Counted from the stretch's first letter, positions 24,168 through 35,955 are shown. The stretch is 64,000 nucleotides of DNA from Lantana camara (GCA_037501455.1 CM074856.1:45165001-45229000); one strand, 5' to 3'. The notes: generated by a model from the sequence alone, not told the origin. Numbers and translations are program-made.

Positions 24168-27100
24168 TTATGCATAGTATTTCTTCAAAAATTTGCCATT
24201 TATCGGTCCGATGCGCAAGCCATCTTTGTCGACCAACTTGTAGGCGCCATTTGTGTATACTTCTTTCACCACATGTGGACCATCCCATTTTGACATGAAC
24301 TTACTTCCCATACGCTGAGTGATGGTGATAGGTCTTCTCACCGCTAAGACTAAGTCTCCAACTTGAAATGACCGTGGACGCACTTTTTTGTTGAACGCCC
24401 TCGTCATTCGAGCTTGATAACATTCAAGCTGTTGTTGCGCTGCGAGTCTTTTCTCATCTAATGCTTCTAACTCTTCAAGCCTCAGACGAGCGTTTTCTTC
24501 AGGAGTTAGTCCTTCTTGAATCGCGATACGAAGCGATGGAATTTGGCTTTCTAAGGGGAGCACGGCTTCAACTCCATAAACTAGTGAATACGGAGTAGCT
24601 TGAGTTGCAGTACGATGCGTCGTTCGATACGCCCATAATGCTTCCCCTACTCTTTCATGCCAGTCCTTTTTTGACTTAGACACCACTTTCTTTAGAAGAT
24701 TACACAATGTTTTGTTAAACGCCTCCGCCAAACCATTTGCAGCCGCGTTGTACATCGATGAATTGTGTTGTCTGAAGCCGAATTGCATGCAGAGCTTATC
24801 CATCAGCTTGTTGTAGAAAGGTTTCCCATTATCAGTGATGATGTATCGAGGCACCCCGTACCTGAAGATTAAATTACTTCTTATGAATTCGACCACCGTT
24901 TCCTTCTTTACTTCTCTAAGGGGTACCGTTTCCGCCCATTTCGAGAAGTAATCAGTGGCTGCCAATATGTAAGAATGACCACCCGACGACTTAGGAGTGA
25001 TTGGCCCTACCACGTCAAGTCCCCAAGCATCGAACGGCCAAGAAGCCACAGTCGGATGTAGAGGTTCGGGCGGTTGGCGTATCAGATTAGCATGTATTTG
25101 GCAAGCTTCGCATTTTCTCGCATAGTCCAAACAATCCTTGATCATAGTTGGCCAGTAATATCCCATCCTCTTTATTCTGAAATGCAATTTCGGGCCCGAT
25201 TGATGAGCCCCACATACTCCCGAGTGTGTCTCCGTCAAAGTTTCGATTATTTCATCACCGTTCAAGCAACGTTGGTAAGTCCCTTCATATGATCGTCGAT
25301 ACAAAGTATCCTTATGTAGCAGAAAACGAGAAGATCTCCTACGTACTTCTGTTTTATGTCGAGGATCAGACGGTAGCTTTCCATATCTCAGATAGTCGAC
25401 TATCGGAGTTCTCCAATCATTCTCATCATTTACCGCGATCGAAATAACGCTTACGTCCTCAGTGTTGACCTTTTCCAGTGAGGGCACAACCCATCGGCTA
25501 CACACGGGTACGCTTGTCGTTTCACCTTTCGATAGGGCCATGGCGGTGGCCAAGTTAGCCAAAGCATCCGCCAACTTGTTTTCCTCCCTTGGAATGTGAC
25601 TTAGGACAATATTTTCAAACTTTGTCATCAAATCAGAAGCTTGTTGATAGTATGGAACCAAGTCTTCCTTCCTGACTTCATAATCGTTTCGAAGTTGGTT
25701 GACTATCAATTTGGAGTCACCGTACACTTCTATATTTAAAATCCCGATTTCTAATGCCATTTGGAGACCGATGATCAGAGCTTGGTATTCGGCCACATTG
25801 TTTGAGCATAGTTCTCCTAATACGAAAGAGTATGTTAGCACCAATCTTTCAGGTGAAACGAACACCACTCCTGCACCTGTTCCATCGAACCGGTCCGATC
25901 CATCAAAGAACATCATCCACGCTGGTGATGGTTCAACGAAGAAGACTTCTTCATCCGGGAGGTCATCTGACAGTTCCCAATCAGCTGGAACCGGGTGATC
26001 TGCTAAGAAATTAGCAAGCGCTTGACCTTTCACTGCTTTCTGCGATACATAAACTATCTCGTATTGGTTAAATATGATGGACCACTTAGCCAATCTTCCG
26101 GATAACACGGGCTTAGACATCACATATTTAACTGGGTCGGCTCGAGATATGAGTCTTATGGAGTAAGCCTCGAAGTAGTGTTTCAACTTCTTAATCGCAT
26201 AAAACAACGCCAAACAGATCTTCTCAACAGGCGAGTACTTCAACTCATTTTCTGTCAAAGCTCTACTAAGATAGTATAGTGCCCTTTCCTTTCCTTCATC
26301 ATTCTCTTGTGTCATTAGAGCACCAATTGACCTCTCTTGGGCGGCGATATACAAGATAAGCGGTTTTCCAGGTGTCGGAGCTCCTAAAACAGGCGGATTT
26401 GACAGATGTTTCTTGATACTCTCGAATGCATTTTGACACCCTCGGTCCCATTCAAAAGTAGAGCCTTTCTTCATGAGATGACTAAAAGGTTGACATCTTC
26501 CAGCCAAATTTGATATGAACCTTCTAATGAACGCCAAGTTGCCTTGTAGACTCCGCAGTTGTTTGAGATTTCTGGGCGGGGGCATTTTCTGAATAGCGTT
26601 AATTTTTGCAGGGTCGACCTCGATCCCACGATGGCGAACTATGAAACCGAGAAATTTTCCAGAAGTGACTCCAAATGCGCATTTCAAAGGATTCATCTTC
26701 AAATTGTATTTTCGCAGTCGATCAAACACAACTTGTAGATCCGCTATATGATTTTTCTTTTCCTTGGTTTTAACTACAAGGTCATCGACATAGCATTCCA
26801 CGTTTTTATGTAACATGTCATCGAAGATATTCTGCATAGCTCGTTGATAAGTAGCACCTGCATTCTTTAATCCAAACGGCATAACTTTATAGCAGTATAT
26901 GCCTTTAGGAGTGCGAAACGCTGTACATTCCTCATCTTGTGGGGACATTCTGATTTGGTTGTACCCCGATGACCCATCCATGAAAGACAAAGCTTCGTGG
27001 CCTGTAGTGGCATCAACCATAAGTTCTATGATTGGCAGCGGGAAGTCGTCCTTTGGGCAAGCTTTGTTCAAATCTCGAAAATCCACACATACGCGAATCT

Positions 27101-30100
27101 GGCCATTCTTCTTCTTGACCGGGACAGTGCTGGAGATCCAAGTGGGGTATTTTACTTCTCTAATGAACCCAGCATCGATAAGCTTGTTGACTTCGGCTTC
27201 AATTAGAGGGACTAACTCTGGGCGACATACACGTTGTGATTGCTTCACTGGCCGAGCTCCGTGCTTTATGCCAAGGCGATGAGTCGCGATTTTCGGATCT
27301 AACCCGGGCATTTCTTTGTATGTCCAAGCGAAGACGTCTTTGTAGTCCTTTAACAAACTTATGTACCGAGTTATTTCTTCAGGGTCAAGAAGTGCACTCA
27401 CAAACGTTGGCCGAGGCTCGTCTAGCGTACCGAGGTTGACTTCTCGTAACTCGTCTACGGTTGCTTGCACTCCATCTTCAAGTTGTGGAGGCGCATCTTG
27501 GACTTCATCATCCGTGATTTCAGAGTCACAATCTTCATGAATCGTGACATGATTACATGTTCTTATGGTGACAGGCCCTTCCATTGTGATAAGCAACGTA
27601 GAAGATGTGCCCCCAATCGAGAAATGGAGAGTTTGATTTTCTCCAGTCGTACTTGGCGATTTTGTGGACTCTTCACGGGCTATGTTTCCATCAGCACATG
27701 CGCTTTCACCGAGACGATCGAACACCGAGCGACGTCTTGATGCATACTTGTTCTCTGAAGCTTCGTGATACTTAGGCCCGAGTCTCTTGAACACGGAAGG
27801 ACGTTTCATGGGAGTACCAAGCCTATCAAACACCGATACGCGTTTATTATTTTGATCGCTTTCGTTTTTCGTGGCGGAGATGTGTTGCACATTCACACGT
27901 TTATCTTTTCGAGAGACACGTATTCTTACCGGTTCTGTATGAACATATCCCACGCCTGTCTTAGGCTGATTAACACGAAGTCCCTTTTCTTTCAGCTTGA
28001 GTTGTGCTTCCGTGAGGCCGTGAATCTTTTCACCAGTTAATTCTGGTCTTAGGCTGCCTAAGGCCGACGGGGTAGAAAAGTCGTATCCTGATCTCTCTAA
28101 AAGTGTGTAAGCTTTCGGATCGAATACTCCTTCTAGCTTTTCAGGCCGCACTTCCGAAGATGGTGAATTTGTAGACTTCAAGTTGATGATGGGCATTATC
28201 AAGTCTGATTTCAAAGTTTCGAGACCGTTAAGGAATTTCACTTTTTGTCGTTCATCACGAGTTTCGCATGTGAGTTTGTTTTCCTCATCGCAGACTTTGT
28301 GCTTTTCACTTGAAGATTCTATAGGAACTTCAATGGGTATATCTTCTTTCACGAATTCGGGACCCAGGTAGAGCTTAGCATCAGCAAAGTGAGATTCAGC
28401 CTCGGTAAAGGGCTTCACATCCGCATCTACTTTCACGACCTCCCCGTTCTTTAAATATTTGAAGCATTGGTGGAGGGTAGAGGGAACGATGCCGTTTTCG
28501 TGGAGCCACGGCCTTCCTAACAGTAGATTGTAGGAGGTTCTAGCATCGATTACGTGAAGCAAGGTGCTAGCCTTTAGTTCCCCGATATGAAGTTCTGTCC
28601 GGAGCATCCCCATTGCACGTTGCCCCCCTTGGTTGAATCCTTGGATGGTTAGGCGACTTTGAGATAACTCATCAATGGAGATTCCTAGCTTCTTCATGGT
28701 GAACTTTGGCATGATGTTAACAGCCGAACCTCCGTCGATCAATATGCGGTTTACCTTTTGTTCATGCATGAACCCTGAGACGAATAGTGGTCGATTGTGT
28801 GGTTTTGGTCCTAACAACAAGTCTTCGTCCGTGAAGTTGATTGCAGCGCTGGTAACATGACAAGCAACATTATGGAGAGTTTCTTCTTCACTGGAGGCCG
28901 GATTCATATTTTCCACTTTTGATCCAAAGTACTTTTTTGGAAAAAAGTCACCTAAAGTCACTGGCTTCCAGTAGTAATTGTTTGAAGCCCCTTTCTGGTC
29001 AGGTGCCCTCGACCTCTTCTTTGACTTGTCTTGTCTATGCCTGAGCGGCATGGATTTTCTTGACCAAGTAGGATGAAGCTTCTCAATACGTCGTTTTTGC
29101 CTTCGGCGGCGTGTCACTACGGTCCATTCGCCTTCATCCTCATCCTCATTCGTTACATATGTCTCACACTTAGCATTTTCAGTAGTTAATAAACTTGAAA
29201 GTAACCCCGGTTCAAAGCTCCCAAACTGGATTGCTATGGATGCCCCCGATGATACTAGCGGCGTTGTTTCATTTTTTTGGCTTTCAAGCGGATTAACATA
29301 TGTCGAAGTTGCAACACTAGTGGTGTTCGTATCAGCTACATCCTCGCAGTCGAGAATAATTTTCCCTTCTTTAGCCAAAGCCATGATTTTGTCTTTCAAA
29401 ACAAAACACTTTTCCAATGGGTGGCTAATAACTCGGTGATACTTGCAGTACTTCGGGTCATTCACTTTTCCACTTTCTTTGGGGCGTTTTGGCTCTGGCA
29501 GTTCTATCATCTTCCTTGCGAGCAATTCGTCGAAGATGTGTGCAACATCTGAGTCCGGGAATGGATATTCTTTTTCTTGCATCTCTTTCAGAGTGAGACG
29601 ACGCCTCTCATTTTGCATGGGTTGACTTCTTGGCTTTTCTACACCTTTTTTGTCCTTGGGCAGGATTTTGACGGGAACTGCCTTAACGGTCATAGACTCT
29701 TTTGTAGGAGGTTTAACGAATCTTTCGTTTTTTCTTATATCTCTTCTATCCCTCTTTTGATCATCTGTGGGATAGTCGGTGCCATGATTCGCGATGCTTA
29801 GTTCCATGTCGTGGGCGCGGGTAGCTAACTCTTCGAAAGTGCGAGGTTTGATGCCCTGGAGAATGTAGAGGAGCCCCCAATGCATTCCTTGAGTGCACAT
29901 TTCCACTGCGGATATTTCGGAGAGTCTATCTTTGCAGTTCAAACTCAGTGATCGCCAACGGTTGATGTAGTCCACGACCGGTTCATTTTTCCATTGTTTC
30001 GTGTTGGTCAACTCGATCATGCTCACTGTACGGCGAGTACTGTAGAACCGGTTGAGAAACTCTCTCTCCATCTGATCCCAACTGTCGATTGATTCGGGCT

Positions 30101-30860
30101 CTAAGTCGACGTACCAATCAAATGCGTTCCCCTTAAGCGATCGTACGAACTGCTTGACCAGATGATCTCCATATGTCCCCGCATTGTTGCAAGTTTCTAC
30201 GAAGTGGGCGACATGTTGCTTCGGGTTGCCTTTGCCCTCGAACTGCTGAAAATTTGGTGGCTGATAACCCATTGGCATTTTCAGGGAGTTGATGCGCTTA
30301 GTGTATGGTTTTGCATATGATGGAGAATTCTGATATGAAGCGCCATACTGAGCTCGTATTGTGTTGGTTATCATATCCTGCAGTTCTTGAACAGATAGGG
30401 CAGCGATAGACGCAGTAGAGTGATTTGTTCTTATCGCAGAGTCTTGTTTCTGGGGCAGAAAATTCACTTGCTTCCCATCGGTGGTTTGAGTGATTTGAAC
30501 TGAAGGAGTCCGAGGATTGCGACTAGACTGACCAGGATCATTGCTTTCTAGTTTGCTCATGAGTTGGGCGATCTGGAAGTCTTTGTCTTCCAAAGTTTTC
30601 TGTAGATGAGCTATTGCCTGAGCCATTTGAGCAATTTGCTCTCCATCAGTCATCTCTCCACTTCCCTTATTCTCTTCTTCAAAGGGAGTTTCCTTCAAGT
30701 TAGTTTCCTTAGGAGTCGAAGGAGTCGAGCCATCAGATGATTTTGAATCGCTAAGATGACCATGTGTAGAAGATTTCGAATTTTGGTTAACCTCCTTATT
30801 TTTCAGTGCGAGTTGATCCTTCTTAGGAGCCATGAAGAACTCGTGGAAGTAGGAATTCAA
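24168..30860 (-). CDS. Ty3/gypsy gag-pol polyprotein, 2230 aa, uninterrupted
   Basis: One open frame on the minus strand. Domains by approximate residue: gag core 200-365; a degenerate C/H zinc-knuckle-like motif (CKYHRVISHPLEKC) near 475; aspartic protease near 705 with ILIDGGSAVN, where DGG replaces the usual DTG/DSG as in other Tat elements; RT 1210-1390 with catalytic YVDD near 1357; RNase H 1480-1600; a second, archaeal-type RNase H from about 1652 (FFDGSD, AEYQAL, GDSKLI, ADALANL); integrase with HHCC zinc site near 1877 and catalytic Asp, Asp, Glu near 1947, 2008 and 2044. The second Met (MAPKKDQL, ten residues in) may be the true start. Together these make the particle, copy RNA to DNA and insert it. 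No lesion was seen. Confidence 0.95.
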   Translation of the reverse strand: MNSYFHEFFMAPKKDQLALKNKEVNQNSKSSTHGHLSDSKSSDGSTPSTPKETNLKETPFEEENKGSGEMTDGEQIAQMAQAIAHLQKTLEDKDFQIAQLMSKLESNDPGQSSRNPRTPSVQITQTTDGKQVNFLPQKQDSAIRTNHSTASIAALSVQELQDMITNTIRAQYGASYQNSPSYAKPYTKRINSLKMPMGYQPPNFQQFEGKGNPKQHVAHFVETCNNAGTYGDHLVKQFVRSLKGNAFDWYVDLEPESIDSWDQMEREFLNRFYSTRRTVSMIELTNTKQWKNEPVVDYINRWRSLSLNCKDRLSEISAVEMCTQGMHWGLLYILQGIKPRTFEELATRAHDMELSIANHGTDYPTDDQKRDRRDIRKNERFVKPPTKESMTVKAVPVKILPKDKKGVEKPRSQPMQNERRRLTLKEMQEKEYPFPDSDVAHIFDELLARKMIELPEPKRPKESGKVNDPKYCKYHRVISHPLEKCFVLKDKIMALAKEGKIILDCEDVADTNTTSVATSTYVNPLESQKNETTPLVSSGASIAIQFGSFEPGLLSSLLTTENAKCETYVTNEDEDEGEWTVVTRRRRQKRRIEKLHPTWSRKSMPLRHRQDKSKKRSRAPDQKGASNNYYWKPVTLGDFFPKKYFGSKVENMNPASSEEETLHNVACHVTSAAINFTDEDLLLGPKPHNRPLFVSGFMHEQKVNRILIDGGSAVNIMPKFTMKKLGISIDELSQSRLTIQGFNQGGQRAMGMLRTELHIGELKASTLLHVIDARTSYNLLLGRPWLHENGIVPSTLHQCFKYLKNGEVVKVDADVKPFTEAESHFADAKLYLGPEFVKEDIPIEVPIESSSEKHKVCDEENKLTCETRDERQKVKFLNGLETLKSDLIMPIINLKSTNSPSSEVRPEKLEGVFDPKAYTLLERSGYDFSTPSALGSLRPELTGEKIHGLTEAQLKLKEKGLRVNQPKTGVGYVHTEPVRIRVSRKDKRVNVQHISATKNESDQNNKRVSVFDRLGTPMKRPSVFKRLGPKYHEASENKYASRRRSVFDRLGESACADGNIAREESTKSPSTTGENQTLHFSIGGTSSTLLITMEGPVTIRTCNHVTIHEDCDSEITDDEVQDAPPQLEDGVQATVDELREVNLGTLDEPRPTFVSALLDPEEITRYISLLKDYKDVFAWTYKEMPGLDPKIATHRLGIKHGARPVKQSQRVCRPELVPLIEAEVNKLIDAGFIREVKYPTWISSTVPVKKKNGQIRVCVDFRDLNKACPKDDFPLPIIELMVDATTGHEALSFMDGSSGYNQIRMSPQDEECTAFRTPKGIYCYKVMPFGLKNAGATYQRAMQNIFDDMLHKNVECYVDDLVVKTKEKKNHIADLQVVFDRLRKYNLKMNPLKCAFGVTSGKFLGFIVRHRGIEVDPAKINAIQKMPPPRNLKQLRSLQGNLAFIRRFISNLAGRCQPFSHLMKKGSTFEWDRGCQNAFESIKKHLSNPPVLGAPTPGKPLILYIAAQERSIGALMTQENDEGKERALYYLSRALTENELKYSPVEKICLALFYAIKKLKHYFEAYSIRLISRADPVKYVMSKPVLSGRLAKWSIIFNQYEIVYVSQKAVKGQALANFLADHPVPADWELSDDLPDEEVFFVEPSPAWMMFFDGSDRFDGTGAGVVFVSPERLVLTYSFVLGELCSNNVAEYQALIIGLQMALEIGILNIEVYGDSKLIVNQLRNDYEVRKEDLVPYYQQASDLMTKFENIVLSHIPREENKLADALANLATAMALSKGETTSVPVCSRWVVPSLEKVNTEDVSVISIAVNDENDWRTPIVDYLRYGKLPSDPRHKTEVRRRSSRFLLHKDTLYRRSYEGTYQRCLNGDEIIETLTETHSGVCGAHQSGPKLHFRIKRMGYYWPTMIKDCLDYARKCEACQIHANLIRQPPEPLHPTVASWPFDAWGLDVVGPITPKSSGGHSYILAATDYFSKWAETVPLREVKKETVVEFIRSNLIFRYGVPRYIITDNGKPFYNKLMDKLCMQFGFRQHNSSMYNAAANGLAEAFNKTLCNLLKKVVSKSKKDWHERVGEALWAYRTTHRTATQATPYSLVYGVEAVLPLESQIPSLRIAIQEGLTPEENARLRLEELEALDEKRLAAQQQLECYQARMTRAFNKKVRPRSFQVGDLVLAVRRPITITQRMGSKFMSKWDGPHVVKEVYTNGAYKLVDKDGLRIGPINGKFLKKYYA

Positions 30861-30891
30861 TACGGAAGAGAAGAGATGAGAGGTAGGATCT

Positions 30892-30909
30892 GTCCCACTG
30901 GGCGTGCCA
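30892..30909 (-). other. Primer-binding site of the gypsy element
   Basis: Minus-strand TGGCACGCCCAGTGGGAC lies five bases inside the 5' LTR. It begins with the TGG expected for pairing with a tRNA 3' CCA end. The tRNA is not assigned. Confidence 0.75.
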
Positions 30910-30914
30910 AAATT

Positions 30915-31846
30915 TGTTCACAACAAATTTTATTGTCTGCAAAATAAATTACAAGACAAACTATATGAACAAGATATATAATAATTTAAAGAACTTGACG
31001 AATTTAAAGGAATAAATCCTATGAAGTCTATTCCTCTGATTCTTCTCTTCAATTTTGTATTCGAGGGCGTGAAGCTTATTCTCGAACACGTAGGCGCGAT
31101 TTTTTGCCGATTTTGACGGAGAAAACCACGTGATTTACCTGCAGCTTTGATGAAACCGTAGAACCTTCAAAGGTTGTAGTTCCTCGTAGCAGCGGGACTT
31201 GAACTTTAAGAACTTAATGACGACGGGAAGAAGACTTAGAAGATTCAACGAAGACTTGATGACGTGAAGAAGACTCGCGCACGTATGTAGGCTTGACGGC
31301 GTGAAGACTCCTTTGATGTCCGTGTCGAAGTCGAAGTCGAAGTCGAAGTCTTGAAGTCCGTTGATCGAAGTCTCAATGTTGATGTCTTTTAAATGTACCC
31401 ATGACCTCTATTTATAGGTGTAGGGTTGAATATTTTGATAATTATCTCTTCATTTATTTATTAGAAGGATAATATCAAATATTTTATCTATTTATTTATC
31501 ACTTTAATATAAATTTATATTAAAGAAAATAAATAAATGACATGTTTTGACTTGATTGGTCCACGTGTTGAGACATGCCACGTGTCGTCATTTGATTGGT
31601 CACAACCAACTGAGCTGCAAGGCTTGATTTGATTCGTCGGAACACTTCAACTTTGACACATGTCAATGCTTGATTTGATGACAAGATAAATATTAAAATT
31701 ATCAATTAAATCAATCTATTTAAATATTTTATGGATATTGATTTAATATTTATCCAAAAAATATAAAATAGAAGGAATTATGTTTGATAATTAATATTTA
31801 ATTTACACATGTCACATTTTAATTCGACGAAAATAATTCGTCTACA
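30915..31846 (-). repeat. 5' LTR of the gypsy element (932 bp)
   Basis: Same length and ends as the copy at 17359-18290, with two differences seen. It should hold the element's promoter, which drives the minus-strand transcript. Confidence 0.95.
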
Positions 31847-31953
31847 CACCCTAAATGGAGGAGAACCCCATCCTTCCATATCTTATAATTCTCACCATTC
31901 AGTTCAGGGATTTCAACATTAAAGTCAGAGACACCTACAGGTTTCCTAACTGC
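31847..31953 (-). pseudogene. N-terminal gag fragment of the copia element
   Basis: The minus-strand frame reads VSDFNVEIPELNGENYKIWK and runs into the gypsy target duplication. It continues without shift at 17353 on the far side of the gypsy element (MDIDYAIRKDKP). No in-frame ATG was found upstream: a TAG TAA pair precedes it, so the original start is lost or lies elsewhere. Confidence 0.85.
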
Positions 31954-32773
31954 AAAATCATATAAACATACTTACTAACTTAAATTGAGGCAAATAAACT
32001 AACTATGATTTACCAATGCAAACCATAAATAAATGAATCAAGTGACATAAAAATTGCCTGTGGGCTAAATTTTTAATTCGATAAGATTCATTACTTGATG
32101 ATAGAATTATCGAAAACTTGAGATAATTTCTATCCCTTGATAAAATTATTAAATTCAATATCACAACCCTGTGGGTAATTGTGAAAGGGCATTTAATAAT
32201 TTATCTTATTAACTTAAGGAAGTACCATATTTGATCCTCAATAAACAAATTTTATTCGATTAAAGATGCTGTGGCTAGTCTTTAACAAAATAAAATTCAA
32301 TTGATCGCTGAAAAATCAGTACTTTAAAATATGCACTAATATTAGACATTTAAAATACCATATGTGGTTTTACTTTATCATATAATTAAATTTAACTAGA
32401 GTTGTTGTGGCTATTCTCTAATTAAATAAAATTATATGAACCACTAAATAATGTCTAATGCATATTCTTAATGACCAATTTTAAACTTTATGGGATCATA
32501 TACTTAATTAAGTACTTCTAAAGTCTCAAAAATGTGATTAATCAAATCTTTATATAACCACTGTTCACGTATATTATCAGTACATGCGATTATCAAAACT
32601 GTATATAACCACACCCAACAACAAATCTCTAGATATTAACAATAAAGGAAAAACTTAATGGCATAGGGCTGCACACGTATTTCCAGAGTAAGCCATCAAA
32701 TTGCATAAATTCCATAGGCAGTGAATATCTAAGTATGCCCACATCGTGACATCATTATGCTCAAGACTCCTAA
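31954..32773 (-). other. copia 5' leader, part adjoining gag
   Basis: Non-coding AT-rich leader between gag and the inserted element at 32774. It holds two similar segments built on CCTGTGGGCTAA and CCTGTGGGTAAT and repeated TGTGGCTA motifs. These may be remnants of internal repeats in the leader. Confidence 0.55.
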
Positions 32774-35700
32774 GGGAACGTTTACTTCGACAAACATGAT
32801 TATGCATGTCATGATATGGTGGGTTGGTGATAGATGTCCAACATGCGTTTACTGCACATGTTGGGTCTTCTTCCTACTGTACAACAGATTTATTTCTTTG
32901 TATTTACTTTGCATGCTACCTGAATGATTATGTGGGAATTTATTTCTATATCCCTGACCTAAATTTGCAAAACCGTTGATCCCCTTTTCCAATTTTTTTG
33001 ACAGAACTGCCGCATCACAGGTATAGTTTGAATTGGGAAAATCATTTTTGACCAAATTATTTTGTATTTTAAATAAATATCAAGTCTGAAAACTACTATA
33101 TTCCAATACAGGATATTAATAAGTATCAAAACAAAGAAATAACAACATAAGAAAAAATTATATATGTTAGCCCATCAAGGCAGTAGTGATACTTCACAAA
33201 TGTCGTACCACTCATTGTCAAAAGAATCACACAAGCACATTATAAAAAAAGTGTTTCTAATACACAAAAATTAAAAACTATGAAAAAGGATCACAAAATA
33301 ATGCTCAAATGCCAAAATTGTAACATGAAAACAAATTATTATTTACAAGGAGCAACCATGCTTTGCTCTTTAATCAACCAAAGTACCAGATGAAGTGTTA
33401 CTTCAACCACGAGGTGCACCTCTTTGGGATTTTGTGGAGTTTGAATCTGATATGGAGGCAAAGTACTACTCTTGCTATAAATATGTAACAGGAACTTAGT
33501 AAACAGATTCTTCCAAACCTTGCAGGGCATTAAATCAGATCAGAACATTATCAAAAGACAAAAAATTGATTGAGATATTCTAATTAACACTTGAAGCAAA
33601 TGAAAAGAACTAATTAACATGTCATTTTTACTTGTGTAGTGATATTTATGCCAGCAAATGAGAAGAAGTACTCACCTTGCTTGCAAAGGATGCATCTCTC
33701 TTTATAGCCTACATATCAAGAAACAAAGATATATCTTGAAAATGTATAGCCAAACGAAATGAAAATTTGTTAAAAATTCCTAAATAGGATAGCTTACTAG
33801 AGTCCTAAATGAGATAACTTACAAGAGAAATATTTGTGAGAGGTCCCAATGAACAAAATCACCAATATGTGGTTATCCTCTCTGAATAAAGTTTGAACAA
33901 CAATTTGATTATTTATTATTAGAAGTAGGACATATAATTCAATTATTGGGATTTCGAAATTAATCATGATCTTTTATTTTTACCGCTAATGGTTGGTGAC
34001 TGCCCTCAACCACAGGAAAATTAGGAAATCCAGCATTCTCAGACCATCATTTTGCATTCAAATAGTAATAGATCATGAACATGACTCAAAACATAAGAAG
34101 AAATTAATGCAGCACATATACATATATACTAGCTTGAAAGGGAATTAGTTCAAGAAAACACATACCACAGTGATTCTTGATTTGCATGAATCTTGATTTG
34201 CTTGAAAGAGTAAAATAAGAACTAGATTGACCATTAATCAGCTCAATCTTCTCAAACACCATTACATACTCATTACCAACAATAGTAAGCAAGCATTAAT
34301 CAAAGATAATTCTAAGACATTAAATCAAGGGAGACTTTTTCCTCCACCGATCCAGATATTAAAAGCTGGGGAAAGATAAAATTCTAGACAAAATTCAATT
34401 TTGCTGCATAGGCAAAGTTTATGCAATAATGCAAGTGAAAATAGACTAAAATTATAGAAAAAAAATCAAGATTTAATTTTTACTCCGAATGAAGTTTCAT
34501 TTAATCAATCGCTTCTGCAAAAACGCAGTCAAATAAACCTCACCATTCTTCACTTCATTCGAATCACCTTTACTAGCTACAACCTATTTCACCTTCTTGT
34601 ACCCCAACTTCCAAGTTCCCATCAACGGTGTATAAACCTCAACAAGAAGTATACCCTGCCTCTCAACATTCTATCAACATCATAAAACAAGAACTCGATT
34701 GCAGTAATGGGTACGAAAAAGTTGTGAAATTAAACTGTAAGATGCTGATTTATTGAACTACAATTAACTAAAAATCAAACAAACTAAAGTAAATGATACA
34801 TTGTTAACACCAATCTAATCGATACTGCACAAATTAAACAAAGCATCTTGGTATATCTAAATATATCTCAAATTTGTCCAACCATCGAATGAATTGTATC
34901 GTATGCAACAGTACATGATTCAAAACTATGATCAACAAAGAATTACAGTTGATGTTGAACACATGACAGAACGAAGTCTTGACAATCTCGCAATGTGTAT
35001 CTTCAATCGGTTGTTCCTAATTCCTATCCCGAGTTACGTTTCTAACACCAAACTAATCACTGCACAAATTACACAAAGCATCTTGGTATATCTAAATATA
35101 TCACAAATTCATCCAACCATCGAATGAATTGAATCGTATGCAACATTACATGATTCAAAATTAGGATCAAGAAAGAATCACTTTTAATTCTCACTTGTGC
35201 CATAAAAATCTTATGCATACCTTTTTAATTCTTTGCTTAAAGTAGGAATAGCTCTGGGTACTCAATTACCGGAAAGTCCCGACTCCCACCAAATTCAACA
35301 GTCTCAGAAATCACATTTAATGCATCACCACCTCGCCCATATCCAATTGAGATTACCTAGTACCATTGCACATTTAGGAAAAAAAAAAAAAAACAAATAA
35401 TAAACAAAGAAACACAAATTTTTGATAACAAAAACTGTACCCTGGCCTCTTGCGGATCAGTTTCTCGTGAAACAATATGTTGAAGTGCAAGAACAGCCAT
35501 GAGTGGTGGTGGTGGCGGATTAATTTGGAGAGAGCACGGTGGATCTAGGGGGAACTGGTGGCGGCGGGTAGTGGTGATGATGGTGGAGGCGGATCTAGCG
35601 GTGGTGGTCAGGGTGCTGCGGCGGCAGCAGCGGCGTGGCGTGAGTGAAACCAAAATTTCAGATCCGGCGGGTATTACCGTATTACAGTCCGCCAAAGGGA

Positions 35701-35955
35701 AAGAGGGCGCTGATAATTCAATGACATTTGATTGTAAATAAAATGAAATCTGGGAGTAGTTGTAAATTTCGTTCCCCGGGTTAGTAGCGGTGATTTTTTA
35801 ACACGCCTTTTTGGCGTGTGAGGCCGCACATGGGTTTGCATGCAAATGACACGGGCTTGGTCCTTACGAGCGGGCTTGAGCCCACGCAAAGTAAACACCT
35901 GGCAACGCGTGTTAAATCCCACAAACATGCATAAGCGCTGAAAGTAAACGTAGTC
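32774..35955. mobile_element. DNA-transposon-like insert with TAA target duplication (PIF/Harbinger-like, 3.2 kb)
   Basis: The left end GGGAACGTTTACTT and the inverse of the right end (GACTACGTTTACTT) agree at 11 of 14 bases, and TAA flanks both sides (32771-32773 and 35956-35958). Joining the flanks restores continuous copia leader. A three-base TAA duplication fits PIF/Harbinger, but no transposase was found, so it would be non-autonomous. Minus-strand segments near 35270-35490 and 34510-34680 look protein-like, with possible exon edges (for example IGYGRGGDALNVISETVEFG), and may be captured host-gene pieces. I do not recognise the source. Confidence 0.5.
34812..35160 (+). repeat. Imperfect direct repeat of about 120 bp inside the insert
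   Basis: Sequence from about 34812 (AAAGCATCTTGGTATATC core at 34839) recurs from about 35043 (same core at 35077), followed in both by CCAACCATCGAATGAATTG. Offset is about 238 bases, with scattered differences. Confidence 0.8.

Larger units (their letters stand above)
17359..31846 (-). mobile_element. Complete Ty3/gypsy element, Tat (dual RNase H) type, 14.5 kb, inserted in copia gag
   Basis: Two 932-bp LTRs (17359-18290 and 30915-31846) are flanked by CACCC at 17354-17358 and 31847-31851. Minus-strand order is LTR, primer site, gag, protease, RT, RNase H, a second RNase H, integrase, a 5.9-kb region holding an antisense gene, polypurine tract, LTR. The second RNase H after the first places it in the Tat group (Ogre/Retand and relatives), known for extra open reading frames, some antisense. 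I found two base differences between the LTRs, so insertion is recent. The polyprotein is open throughout, so the element may be autonomous. It splits the copia gag between LLHLG and MDIDYAI. Confidence 0.93.

Noticed and set aside
35357..35695. 112-residue minus-strand gene in the TAA-flanked insert
   Set aside because: Low-complexity Pro/Thr/Arg composition from GGTGGT repeats; no family recognised. Kept only as possible captured sequence.
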